From the NCBI GenBank assembly GCA_902806095.1, contig CADCVF010000053.1, forward strand, positions 22,110 through 86,109: a stretch of 64,000 bases of DNA, given 5' to 3'. Shown in pieces: positions 25,393 to 31,968 of this stretch. The position numbers and the translations under genes were made by a program. How positions within the stretch are numbered: position 1 is the first letter of the stretch; every line of letters begins with the position of its first letter. The notes beneath the pieces were generated by a model. That model was not told the DNA's origin. It saw nothing but the letters and a program-made list of their open reading frames with translations, and searched no databases. Source of the stretch: an uncultured Rubrobacteraceae bacterium (GTDB taxonomy: Bacteria > Actinomycetota > Rubrobacteria > Rubrobacterales > Rubrobacteraceae).

Positions 25393-26037
25393 CTACATGT
25401 TGCGCTTTAGCACTGCAAAGCCCACGACACCCGCAACAACCAACAACGCGGCTGTGGGCAGGAGTATGCTCGGCCCACCACTGGTTGGTATCTCACTGAC
25501 CATCATGGTGCTCTCGCCTATCATGGTGGTCTCCTCGTTTAGGGAAGCGCCCTCAGCGGCAGTCGGGACGAGATCGGCGCAGGCGATCCCAGGAGGGACC
25601 CCCTCGCCTTCTATGGCCTCCGCGTGCAAGAGTACGAAGCGCTCCTTGTCTTCGCCGAAGAGCTGGGCTACCGAGACGTCCTCGATCGTAGTGGTGGCAG
25701 ACCCCGTTCCGTCACCCTGGGCCGTGATGGTCTCCAGAGGGATCGTCACGGGGGCGGTTCTTCCGGCCCTGTCGTCGGCGCAAGTTCCGCCGGCGTGGAT
25801 GTGGTTTATGTGCTTGATGCCGGACTCTGGCAGGCCGCGCATCTCGAGCTCGACCTCCACCCCGCCCTCGACGTCCTCCAGGGTCGCGGTCCCGCTCACC
25901 CCTGAGTCGCGGCTTTGGGTAAGGTTCACTTCCATGGTCTGATCCTCCTGCGCAAAAGCGCTCCCTCCCACAATCACAGCGGCAAGAAGCGCAATGCCTA
26001 GAGCAAATCCAGCAAAGCGTGCAGCTTGGTACCCCAT
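25393..26037 (-). CDS. Exported, membrane-anchored CHRD-domain protein
   Basis: A 214-residue protein with an N-terminal signal peptide (FALGIALLAAVIVGGSAFAQ, cleavage after AFA). A CHRD-type beta domain follows, with GTATLEDVEGGVEVELEM, HINHIHAGGTC and FVLLHAEAIEGEG. The C-terminus is a transmembrane helix (ILLPTAALLVVAGVVGFAVL) ended by KRN, so the domain is displayed outside the cell. No LPxTG sortase motif is seen. CHRD proteins are of unclear biochemical function. The ATG is preceded by GGGAGAAG. The IS3 element lies immediately downstream. Confidence 0.75.
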   Translation of the reverse strand: MGYQAARFAGFALGIALLAAVIVGGSAFAQEDQTMEVNLTQSRDSGVSGTATLEDVEGGVEVELEMRGLPESGIKHINHIHAGGTCADDRAGRTAPVTIPLETITAQGDGTGSATTTIEDVSVAQLFGEDKERFVLLHAEAIEGEGVPPGIACADLVPTAAEGASLNEETTMIGESTMMVSEIPTSGGPSILLPTAALLVVAGVVGFAVLKRNM

Positions 26038-26583
26038 CTTCTCCCTTCAGTATCTGGTAGCATCTGCGGCTGTGTCGACATCGCAGGCCGTGGTGAGCGT
26101 CGATCCAAAGGCGAACCGCTTGGCTTCCTCTTACTACAGTATTTTGTGGGTGCAGCATATAGACGTACTACACAGAACGCAAGACGAGATCGTCTCGGTG
26201 CGGAGAGCTGGTTGGACGCGAACATAGCAGAACTCCCTACACCCGAACTTCTAAGGCCTCCGTCAACGCGAGGTTCGTAAACATCAGTTCTTAGAGGGTA
26301 AGCGATGTGTGCTTGTATCCCGGAAGTTTGGGGCGGATATTTTGAGGAGGTGCGCCCACCCAGCACCCCGACCGCCCATCTCCACGACCCACCCCCGCCG
26401 ATTCGCGAATCGAGTGCCGTCAACGCTAATCGCGGCAAAAGCGCATGGGGCTGACAACACACCAACTGCCGCGTTGGCTCGATAGGGCGTCTATGAAGCT
26501 TTATTCTATAAGCTCGTCGCTGTCGTGGCAGTCAACGATCTGGCAAGCCATCATGAAGCCGTTCTGAGAAACCCGTGGGCTCT
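26038..26583. repeat. Intergenic region holding repeat copy B (26300-26399)
   Basis: Block 26300-26399 aligns ungapped with 29661-29760 (80 of 100 positions by hand count). It includes GGTGCGCCCACCC and CTCCACGACCCA, and is followed directly by the perfect 12-bp palindrome GATTCGCGAATC at 26400-26411. Copy C has a 14-bp palindrome in the equivalent place. ORFs through this block in either strand are not supported. The left part, 26040-26280, shows nothing recognisable. Confidence 0.65.
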
Positions 26584-26964
26584 CTAAACGTGGAGCATAT
26601 GGCGTAGCGCGAGACACCCCCGATGTTGTTGAAGTAGGTGACGAGCCTTCTGGACCCACTCCTCGTCGTCCCACAATTGCCCTGCTTCGGCCTCGTGCCA
26701 TCGCCCGTCGGGCGTGAGAATCGCTTCCACCTGGAGTTCGGAAAAGCGCTCTACGATGTCGCCCACAGGCCACATCAATCGATCGTCATCGTCGGGTTCG
26801 CTGAGATCGTTCGGCTGGAGGAACCAATCGAACTGGTAGTCGGCTTCGGGATCATCTTCTGAGCGCATGAAGGGGTAAAGGAGTTTCGCAGCGGCCTCGC
26901 AGGCTTCGTCCACGGGGGTACCGGCATCGCCGGGTACGAGAACGAGGGCGTGGTAGCGGCTCAT
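26584..26964 (-). CDS. Hypothetical acidic protein, 126 residues
   Basis: Starts ATG 26964, which overlaps the TGA of a sensor C-terminal remnant (ATGA), so it was once the second gene of a sensor operon. The protein is soluble and acidic (RSEDDPEADYQFDWF, SEPDDDDRLMWPVGDI, GRWHEAEAGQLWDDEEW) and starts with a beta strand MSRYHALVLVPGDAG. No domain is recognised. Similar small acidic proteins are common in mobile regions. Function unknown. Confidence 0.55.
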   Translation of the reverse strand: MSRYHALVLVPGDAGTPVDEACEAAAKLLYPFMRSEDDPEADYQFDWFLQPNDLSEPDDDDRLMWPVGDIVERFSELQVEAILTPDGRWHEAEAGQLWDDEEWVQKARHLLQQHRGCLALRHMLHV

Positions 26965-27046
26965 CGCAACACCGTGCTACCCTTCCGCTCGCTCCTTGAG
27001 GTCGTCTCAGGGCGCAACCACAGCGAGACGTGGGCGGGTTGCATCG
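26962..27046 (-). pseudogene. C-terminal stump of a second sensor protein
   Basis: Minus-strand codons read DSMQPAHVSLWLRPETTS and end at TGA 26964-26962. The intact sensor at 28272 ends DTMQPAHVSLWLRPETAS. The 43-bp DNA match (27005-27047 against about 28300-28342) is close. Nothing of the sensor body precedes it: the stop codon of the solute-binding protein lies just upstream, so another gene replaced it. Confidence 0.65.
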
Positions 27047-27050
27047 AGTC

Positions 27051-28139
27051 TCAGTTCATCAGCCACCTGTTGAATTCTTGCTCCACTGCTTCTCGGTTGT
27101 TATCCCACCACTCAGCGTTAAACGTAACGTTCACCTCTCGGTATGCCGTCGGCAGTTGAGAAGTCACTCGTGAATCTACTTTGGGGATCGATTCTTTATT
27201 TATCGGTGCATATGGGATGAATTCGGAGAGCCGATGGTTGTTTTCAGCGGATGCGCAGTAGGCGATCAAGTCCATCGCCTGGTCTTTATTGGCCGTTCCT
27301 TTCGGCACTACCAGGTAGTCGGCAGTCTGTAGGTTCTGATTCCACTGAATCTTGACCGGAGTTCCCGCGTCAATCTCCTTCTGTACTCGTCCATTCCAAG
27401 CCGAGGCAAGTGTCACCTCCCCATCAGCGAGTTGCTGTTGTAACTGGCCACCGGTTTCCCACCAGAGGATTTGATCTTTGATAGTGTCGAGTTTATCGAG
27501 CGCCCGATCCACATCGAGGGGGTAAAGGTTCTCCGGCGGCACGTTGTCGCCCAACAATGCTACCTCCAGGGTTTCCCATGGGCTCTTACGCAAGCCGCGC
27601 CGTCCAGGGAACTTCTGGGTGTCGAAGAGGTCGGCCCAGGTGCTTGGAGTGCCGTCGATTTTCTCGGTGTTGTAAGCAAGGGTGTTGGCATAGAGCATGC
27701 AGGCGATACGGTACCTGCTGGCGTACCCTTCCAGGATAGGCTCCTTGTCGATAACGGAGTAGTCGAGCGGCTCAAGTAGGTCTGCTGTACTCTGGAGCCC
27801 GAAGTCGTTGCTGACGTTTACCACATCCCAGACCACTTGGTCGTTCTCCACCATAGATTGGATTTTGGCGTAGTCAGTGGGCCAGTCCTGGCGAATTGTG
27901 GTACCGGTCTCATTGGAGTAGGGGTTGAGCCAAGCCTTTGTCTGCGCCCTCTGGTAAGAACTGCCAGAGCTTGCGAAGACCAATCCTTCGTCAGCAGAGC
28001 CGCCACCTTCGCCACCAGAACCGCCACCTCCGCACCCGCTAGTGCAGAGGAGCGTAGCCCCGGCCAGCCCTAGCCCGCTCACCTTTAGGAACTCTTGGCG
28101 ACTCAGCATCTTGCTAGTGAGTGTCTCCGAGTACTTCAT
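27051..28139 (-). CDS. Extracellular solute-binding lipoprotein (PotD/PotF-like, family 1)
   Basis: About 362 residues from ATG 28139 (MKYSETLTSKMLSRQEFLKV). The N-terminus has an R-Q-E-F-L-K Tat-like motif, a hydrophobic core, and a lipobox-type SGCGG followed by glycine-rich spacer, so it is a surface lipoprotein. The body carries TGTTIRQDWPTDYAKIQSMV, VVWDVVNVSNDFG, LAYNTEKIDGTPSTWADLFD and LASAWNGRVQKEI, the pattern of polyamine-type periplasmic binding proteins. No ABC permease or ATPase gene is nearby, so it is an orphan binding protein in a mobile region. Confidence 0.75.
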   Translation of the reverse strand: MKYSETLTSKMLSRQEFLKVSGLGLAGATLLCTSGCGGGGSGGEGGGSADEGLVFASSGSSYQRAQTKAWLNPYSNETGTTIRQDWPTDYAKIQSMVENDQVVWDVVNVSNDFGLQSTADLLEPLDYSVIDKEPILEGYASRYRIACMLYANTLAYNTEKIDGTPSTWADLFDTQKFPGRRGLRKSPWETLEVALLGDNVPPENLYPLDVDRALDKLDTIKDQILWWETGGQLQQQLADGEVTLASAWNGRVQKEIDAGTPVKIQWNQNLQTADYLVVPKGTANKDQAMDLIAYCASAENNHRLSEFIPYAPINKESIPKVDSRVTSQLPTAYREVNVTFNAEWWDNNREAVEQEFNRWLMN

Positions 28140-28271
28140 CGTTCCTGCCTTTCTTCGCTCTATGTTTTCGACACCACGTCTATGGGTTGCTCCGTGTTCA
28201 CGTAATTCTGCCCTATTCATCGACCTTCCGAGAACGCGGCTTTCTCCTAGGCACTTTGGTGAACAAGGATG

Positions 28272-29561
28272 CTAGTCTGCCTGCTGACCTTCAGAGGCTG
28301 TCTCGGGACGCAGCCACAGCGAGACGTGGGCTGGCTGCATCGTATCTTTCACCACCCCCACTAATTCGTCGTTCAGCGCCTCCAGGTCCGTCTCGTCGCG
28401 CAGCTTCGTCGAGAACTCTTCGAGCGTCTTCGCAGCGTCGTACTTCCTGCGGTAGAAGCGCCTATCGATGAAAGAGTGGATACGTCGCCTCAGCGGGTTG
28501 AACATCGCCGCTATCAGGAGGGTGGATGCCACGACCGCAAGTGTGGACTGCTGGCCGCTGAGTAAGACGAAGATACGCTGTAATAGAAAGATGCCCCCGA
28601 AGTACAGTGCGATAAGCGTAGCGGTGAGAGAACCGTAGACGAGGGTGCGGTTTATGACCACGTCTATGTCGTAGAGGCGATACTTGAGGATGGCGATGCC
28701 GATTGCCGTCGGAAGGGCAATTACGCTCAGCCCGAAGAACACCCCCCAGATGTAGCCGCCAAGACTGGACGTACCGCCCAGCGCGCTTGGAAAACCTCCC
28801 ACATACACCACCAGGAACATGGCGCAGGCATAAAGCAACCACTTGATCTGCTCGCGCTCGGTTGCATTCGCACGCCGGTAGCGAACGAACAGGGCCACCG
28901 CACACGCCATAGCCAGCGTCAGCAAGCCAACAATCCACACGCTGACCAGCCGCTCGACCGTGTCCTTTCCGAGTACGCCGATCGGGTTGTCGACCACCAC
29001 ATTGGTCGTGGTGGCCACGGTGATCTGTTGTGGAAGAGCCGCTAACAGTACAAAGAGCGCAGCCCAAGCGATGGCAGCTACACCAACCCAACGCCAGCGT
29101 GGCGTTGGAGGCTGTCCGTTTGGAAACAACAGCAGGATGAATAGCAGCGGGAAGATCAGCAGCAGCCAGTTCCAATTGTTGAACCAGACCATCAGCAGGA
29201 TCGGCACCGTGGGCTCAGAAGATGACGGCGCAAAGCGCTCAATATAGCTCGTGATCGGCCCGCCCACCACATACAGACCCACCGGTACCATCAGCACCCA
29301 GCCTAGGGTATTTCGTGGTTGGCGCGAGACGATCAGCGCGGCCACTATCGCAAATACCACCGGCGCTACGCCTGAAATCAACGCCTCACCGGCGAGATAG
29401 AGCGCGTTTCTCGAACCACCCTGCCCTAGCAGACCCACCCCAGACCAAATGATCGAAAGGCAGATCACAAGTCCGTACAGTGACCAGGCCAACCAAACAG
29501 CAGTACGGCGGCTCATCCTACCGGCTCCTCGACGATCTTGTTCCCTTGACTGCTCCGTCAC
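28272..29561 (-). CDS. Membrane sensor protein lacking a histidine-kinase domain
   Basis: Start GTG 29561 is chosen because the fragment at 22545-22760 has the same start context. The 429-residue protein has about 8-10 transmembrane segments. They are followed by ATEREQIKWLLYA, KYRLYDIDVVINRTLVYGSL, and a short cytoplasmic part with FIDRRFYRRKYDAAKTLEEF and LRDETDLEALNDELVGVV. These are the N-terminal features of large actinobacterial and chloroflexal sensor kinases, but the protein stops before any dimerisation or ATPase domain. The match of its last 18 residues to the stump at 26962 argues that this short end is normal for the family. Confidence 0.65.
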   Translation of the reverse strand: MTEQSREQDRRGAGRMSRRTAVWLAWSLYGLVICLSIIWSGVGLLGQGGSRNALYLAGEALISGVAPVVFAIVAALIVSRQPRNTLGWVLMVPVGLYVVGGPITSYIERFAPSSSEPTVPILLMVWFNNWNWLLLIFPLLFILLLFPNGQPPTPRWRWVGVAAIAWAALFVLLAALPQQITVATTTNVVVDNPIGVLGKDTVERLVSVWIVGLLTLAMACAVALFVRYRRANATEREQIKWLLYACAMFLVVYVGGFPSALGGTSSLGGYIWGVFFGLSVIALPTAIGIAILKYRLYDIDVVINRTLVYGSLTATLIALYFGGIFLLQRIFVLLSGQQSTLAVVASTLLIAAMFNPLRRRIHSFIDRRFYRRKYDAAKTLEEFSTKLRDETDLEALNDELVGVVKDTMQPAHVSLWLRPETASEGQQAD

Positions 29562-29660
29562 GACCCCCACTCTACAGCAGTACCGTCTCCAAAGCGTTAC
29601 GAGTATCGTTTTGTGAGCGGAGAAGACCCGATCCGTCTAAGGTTCTCCTAACGAGGAGAC

Positions 29661-29760
29661 TAGCGATGTATGCTTGCAACCTCGAAACCGGGTACGGATA
29701 TTTCGAGGGGGTGCGCCCACCCGGCAGCGCAACCGCCCAACTCCACGACCCATCCCCGCC
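29661..29760. repeat. Repeat copy C upstream of the sensor gene
   Basis: One of three ungapped 100-bp blocks (with 22871-22970 and 26300-26399). Hairpin-capable pieces are conserved in part: CGAAA...TTTCG and GGGTGCGCCCACCC. It lies 100 bp upstream of the sensor start, and the same arrangement holds for copy A and the sensor fragment. Position and conservation suggest a regulatory or mobile intergenic element. Confidence 0.65.
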
Positions 29761-29763
29761 TTC

Positions 29764-29777
29764 CAATTCGCGAATTG
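29764..29777. promoter_or_regulatory. Perfect palindrome CAATTCGCGAATTG
   Basis: A 14-bp perfect palindrome directly follows repeat copy C. A 12-bp version, GATTCGCGAATC, follows copy B at 26400-26411, and copy A has only CGCGAATC. This is a good candidate binding site for a dimeric regulator. Confidence 0.45.
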
Positions 29778-29807
29778 ACTCTAGCGACTGCCGGTTGGAG
29801 CAAGGAT

Positions 29808-29841
29808 GAGCGGGGCAGATAGTATGTCGTTTGCCCCGCTC
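29808..29841 (-). terminator. Hairpin, candidate terminator of the small gene at 29858
   Basis: GAGCGGGGCA (29808-29817) pairs perfectly with TGCCCCGCTC (29832-29841) around a 14-nt loop, 17 bp past the stop codon of the minus-strand gene. There is no T-run. Confidence 0.45.
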
Positions 29842-29857
29842 GATCAGGTAGACGAGG

Positions 29858-30159
29858 TTAAGCCATAAGCTCGTCTACATCGTGGTCGTAGCGATCCTCG
29901 ACGCTCGGGCTGATGCGTCCCGTCCTCATAGCCCACAGCCGGTAGCCGATCCTGCCCTCGCGGAAGGATGCCACGCGGGTGGAGGACCCGTTGGAGGGAT
30001 CGCCTGCGTAGAGAGCGTACGCGGAATCGGGGTCCTCGACCTCGACCGCGTAGCCGCCAGCGGCTATCCCCGTGAGAAAATCGCCGTGCCGACTGACGGG
30101 GTGAGTGAGGCGTCGTCCTCGATGCGGCACAGCACGTACGCTACACTGGTGGTGTCCAT
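29858..30159 (-). pseudogene. Small hypothetical gene, probably frameshifted
   Basis: The best start is ATG 30159, preceded by AGGAG at 6-nt spacing, but its frame gives only 31 residues (MDTTSVAYVLCRIEDDAS...) before TAG. A second frame, entered at GTG 30130, then reads 90 residues (GDFLTGIAAGGYAVEVEDPD, STRVASFREGRIGYRLWAMR, ending VDELMA). Joining the two by one base change near 30070-30100 would give a protein of about 100 residues. Either this is a frameshifted gene or the GTG ORF alone is used. No family is recognised. Confidence 0.35.
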
Positions 30160-30247
30160 AAGCAGCTCCTTATGGGCCGGGCCTCGGGGTGCGACCAACA
30201 CCGCCGGGGCCATCTCTTTATGACACCTAAATTCTCTCATATTCTGG

Positions 30248-30276
30248 TTGATATGTCAACAAAAAGTAGGTAAAAT
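30248..30276 (+). promoter_or_regulatory. Promoter and palindromic operator of the XRE gene
   Basis: TTGATA (30248-30253) and TAAAAT (30271-30276) are separated by exactly 17 bp. The -35 box is part of an inverted repeat TTGA-TATG-TCAA (30248-30259), as expected for autorepression by the small helix-turn-helix protein encoded 10 bp downstream. Confidence 0.55.
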
Positions 30277-30286
30277 GTTGGTTATT

Positions 30287-30502
30287 ATGGAGAGATTCAT
30301 AGAGGTAGACGGGGCGAAGTTGAGGGCGCTTCGGAGGCGCAGGATGCTCAGCCTCCGTGAACTGGAACAGCTAAGCGGCGTGGCGTTCGACAACATCAAC
30401 AAGCTGGAGAACGAGAAGCGGCGTGCCCAACCGCGCACGCTCCGCAAGCTGGCCGTAGCCCTCGGGGTAGAACCCCACGAACTGATGAAGGGAGAGGAGT
30501 AG
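30287..30502 (+). CDS. XRE-family helix-turn-helix regulator
   Basis: A 71-residue single-domain regulator from ATG 30287. The HTH_3 fold is clear: KLRALRRRRMLSLRELEQLS, then GVAFDNINKLENEKRRAQPR as recognition helix and turn, then TLRKLAVALGVEPHELM. The mRNA start predicted from the -10 box is within a few bases of the ATG, so translation is nearly leaderless. The integrase gene begins 2 bp after its stop. By position it is the likely control gene of the integrative element. Confidence 0.85.
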   Translation: MERFIEVDGAKLRALRRRRMLSLRELEQLSGVAFDNINKLENEKRRAQPRTLRKLAVALGVEPHELMKGEE

Positions 30503-30504
30503 AG

Positions 30505-31623
30505 ATGCCCGCAAAAGGCGACGGTATCACGAAGCGCAGGGATGGCCGGTATATGGCCCGCTACACCATCGAGACGCCGGAAGGACCGAAGCGCAAGACA
30601 ATCTATGGCCGGAAGTACAAGGAAGTCGAGAAGAAGCTCGCCGAGGCGCGTGGCGATGCGGCGAGGGGCCTCGTCTTCGATGCGGATAACCTCAAACTCG
30701 AGGAGTACCTGGATCGGTGGCTGACGGACAGCGTGGCCGATACGGTCAGGCCGACCACCTTCGAGCGGTACGAACAGATAGTCCGAGTGCATATACGCCC
30801 TACCCTCGGCAACCTCAAGCTCAAGAACGTGACGCCTGCCCACGTGCGCGGCCTCTACCGCGAGAAGCTAGAAGTCGGGCTTTCGCCACGCACAGTTCAG
30901 TATATCCACGTCACCCTCCACAAGGCTCTCAAGCAAGCCGTCGCCGATGGCCTCATCCCGCGCAACGCCACTGAAGCGGTTAAGCCACCACAGGTCAGGA
31001 AGGAGGAGATACGACCTCTGTCTGCAGAGCAGGTGAAGATATTGTTTGAGGCCGTGCAGGGCGACAGGCTCGAAGCCCTCTACGTCCTTGCCGTCCACAC
31101 CGGGCTGCGCCAGGGCGAGTTGCTCGGCCTCAAGTGGGGCGACGTTGATCTTGAGGCCGGGACGTTACAGGTGCGGCGCACGCTTACCACCGCGAAGGGT
31201 GGCCCGGTGCTCAGGGCTCCGAAGACCAAAGCCAGTCGTCGCACCGTGAAGCTCTCTCCGACGGCCCTGGAAACTCTCAGAAACCATCTGATGCGCCAGC
31301 TTGGGGAGATAGACCAGGCGGGTGATCTGTGGCGTGAGAACGGCCTCATATTCGCCTCTGAGTCAGGAGAGCCACTTGACCGTCGCTACATCACTACGCA
31401 CCGTTTCAAGCCCTTGCTGAAGCGGGCGGGGCTGCCGCAGATACGCTATCACGACCTGCGGCACACGTGCGCGACACTGCTGCTTACGAAGAACGTCAAC
31501 CCAAAGGTAGTGTCCGAGATGCTCGGGCACGCCACCATAGCGATCATCCTCGACACCTACTCGCACGTCCTGCCCAACATGCAAGAGCGCGCCGCCGCTG
31601 CGATGGAGGACGCCCTTACCTAG
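30505..31623 (+). CDS. int: Tyrosine recombinase/integrase of an integrative element at tRNA-Leu
   Basis: A 372-residue phage-type integrase. Residues about 1-55 form the AP2-like arm-binding domain (GITKRRDGRYMARYTIETPE, GRKYKEVEKKLAEARGDAA). The SAM-like core-binding domain follows (LEEYLDRWLTDSV, SPRTVQYIHVTLHKALKQAV). The catalytic domain has Arg in HTGLRQGELLGLKW, H-x-x-R in YHDLRHTCATLLL, His in EMLGHATIAI, and the tyrosine nucleophile in LDTYSHVLP. It sits 100 bp from the 3' end of tRNA-Leu with its 3' end toward the tRNA, the standard layout of an element integrated in a tRNA gene. Confidence 0.9.
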   Translation: MPAKGDGITKRRDGRYMARYTIETPEGPKRKTIYGRKYKEVEKKLAEARGDAARGLVFDADNLKLEEYLDRWLTDSVADTVRPTTFERYEQIVRVHIRPTLGNLKLKNVTPAHVRGLYREKLEVGLSPRTVQYIHVTLHKALKQAVADGLIPRNATEAVKPPQVRKEEIRPLSAEQVKILFEAVQGDRLEALYVLAVHTGLRQGELLGLKWGDVDLEAGTLQVRRTLTTAKGGPVLRAPKTKASRRTVKLSPTALETLRNHLMRQLGEIDQAGDLWRENGLIFASESGEPLDRRYITTHRFKPLLKRAGLPQIRYHDLRHTCATLLLTKNVNPKVVSEMLGHATIAIILDTYSHVLPNMQERAAAAMEDALT

Positions 31624-31629
31624 AGCGCG

Positions 31630-31651
31630 GTGGTGTCAAAGTGGTGTCAAA
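31630..31651. repeat. Tandem direct repeat GTGGTGTCAAA x2 after the integrase gene
   Basis: Two adjacent perfect 11-bp copies (31630-31640 and 31641-31651) lie between the integrase stop codon and the tRNA. Arm-type integrase binding sites are short direct repeats in this position, so this is a plausible attachment-site component. The second copy merges into the terminator stem. Confidence 0.4.
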
Positions 31652-31680
31652 AGCGCCCGGTGCGATCACCGGGCGCTTTT
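31649..31680 (+). terminator. Strong bidirectional terminator after the integrase gene
   Basis: AAAAGCGCCCGGTG (31649-31662) pairs perfectly with CACCGGGCGCTTTT (31667-31680) around CGAT. The T-run on one arm and the A-run on the other allow termination on both strands. It separates the integrase from tRNA-Leu. Confidence 0.85.
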
Positions 31681-31724
31681 CATACGGCGGTCCTTTTATG
31701 CTGCTTTTGCAGGACTTTTAGAGG

Positions 31725-31810
31725 TACCGGAGGTCGGGCTCGAACCGACACGGTGCTTTCGCACCACCGGATTTTGAGTCCGGCGCGTCTACCAATTCCG
31801 CCACTCCGGC
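31725..31810 (-). tRNA. tRNA-Leu (anticodon CAA)
   Basis: The minus strand folds as a class II tRNA of 86 nt. The acceptor stem GCCGGAG pairs with CTCCGGT, discriminator A. The D-arm has GGCGGAATTGGTAGAC. The anticodon loop ACTCAAAAT carries CAA. A long variable arm follows (GGTGGTGCGAAAGCACC), then the T-arm GTCGGTTCGAGCCCGAC. CCA is not encoded. The 3' end faces the integrase gene. Confidence 0.92.
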
Positions 31811-31968
31811 TTGGAGAACCGCGACATTATACCAATGTACAAAGCTCCCAAGACTTCGCAGTAGGGCTCGCTTGACAAGGAGGAGCATGAATACTCATAA
31901 TGCTGGCCTCAATAGTCTTTACGGCACTCTACTCGGGCGGGTCAGCGATCCGGCTACAAGGAGGTAAC

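Noticed and set aside
26026..26465. ORFs on both strands through repeat copy B
   Set aside because: The frames are not preserved between the three repeat copies, so conservation is at DNA level.
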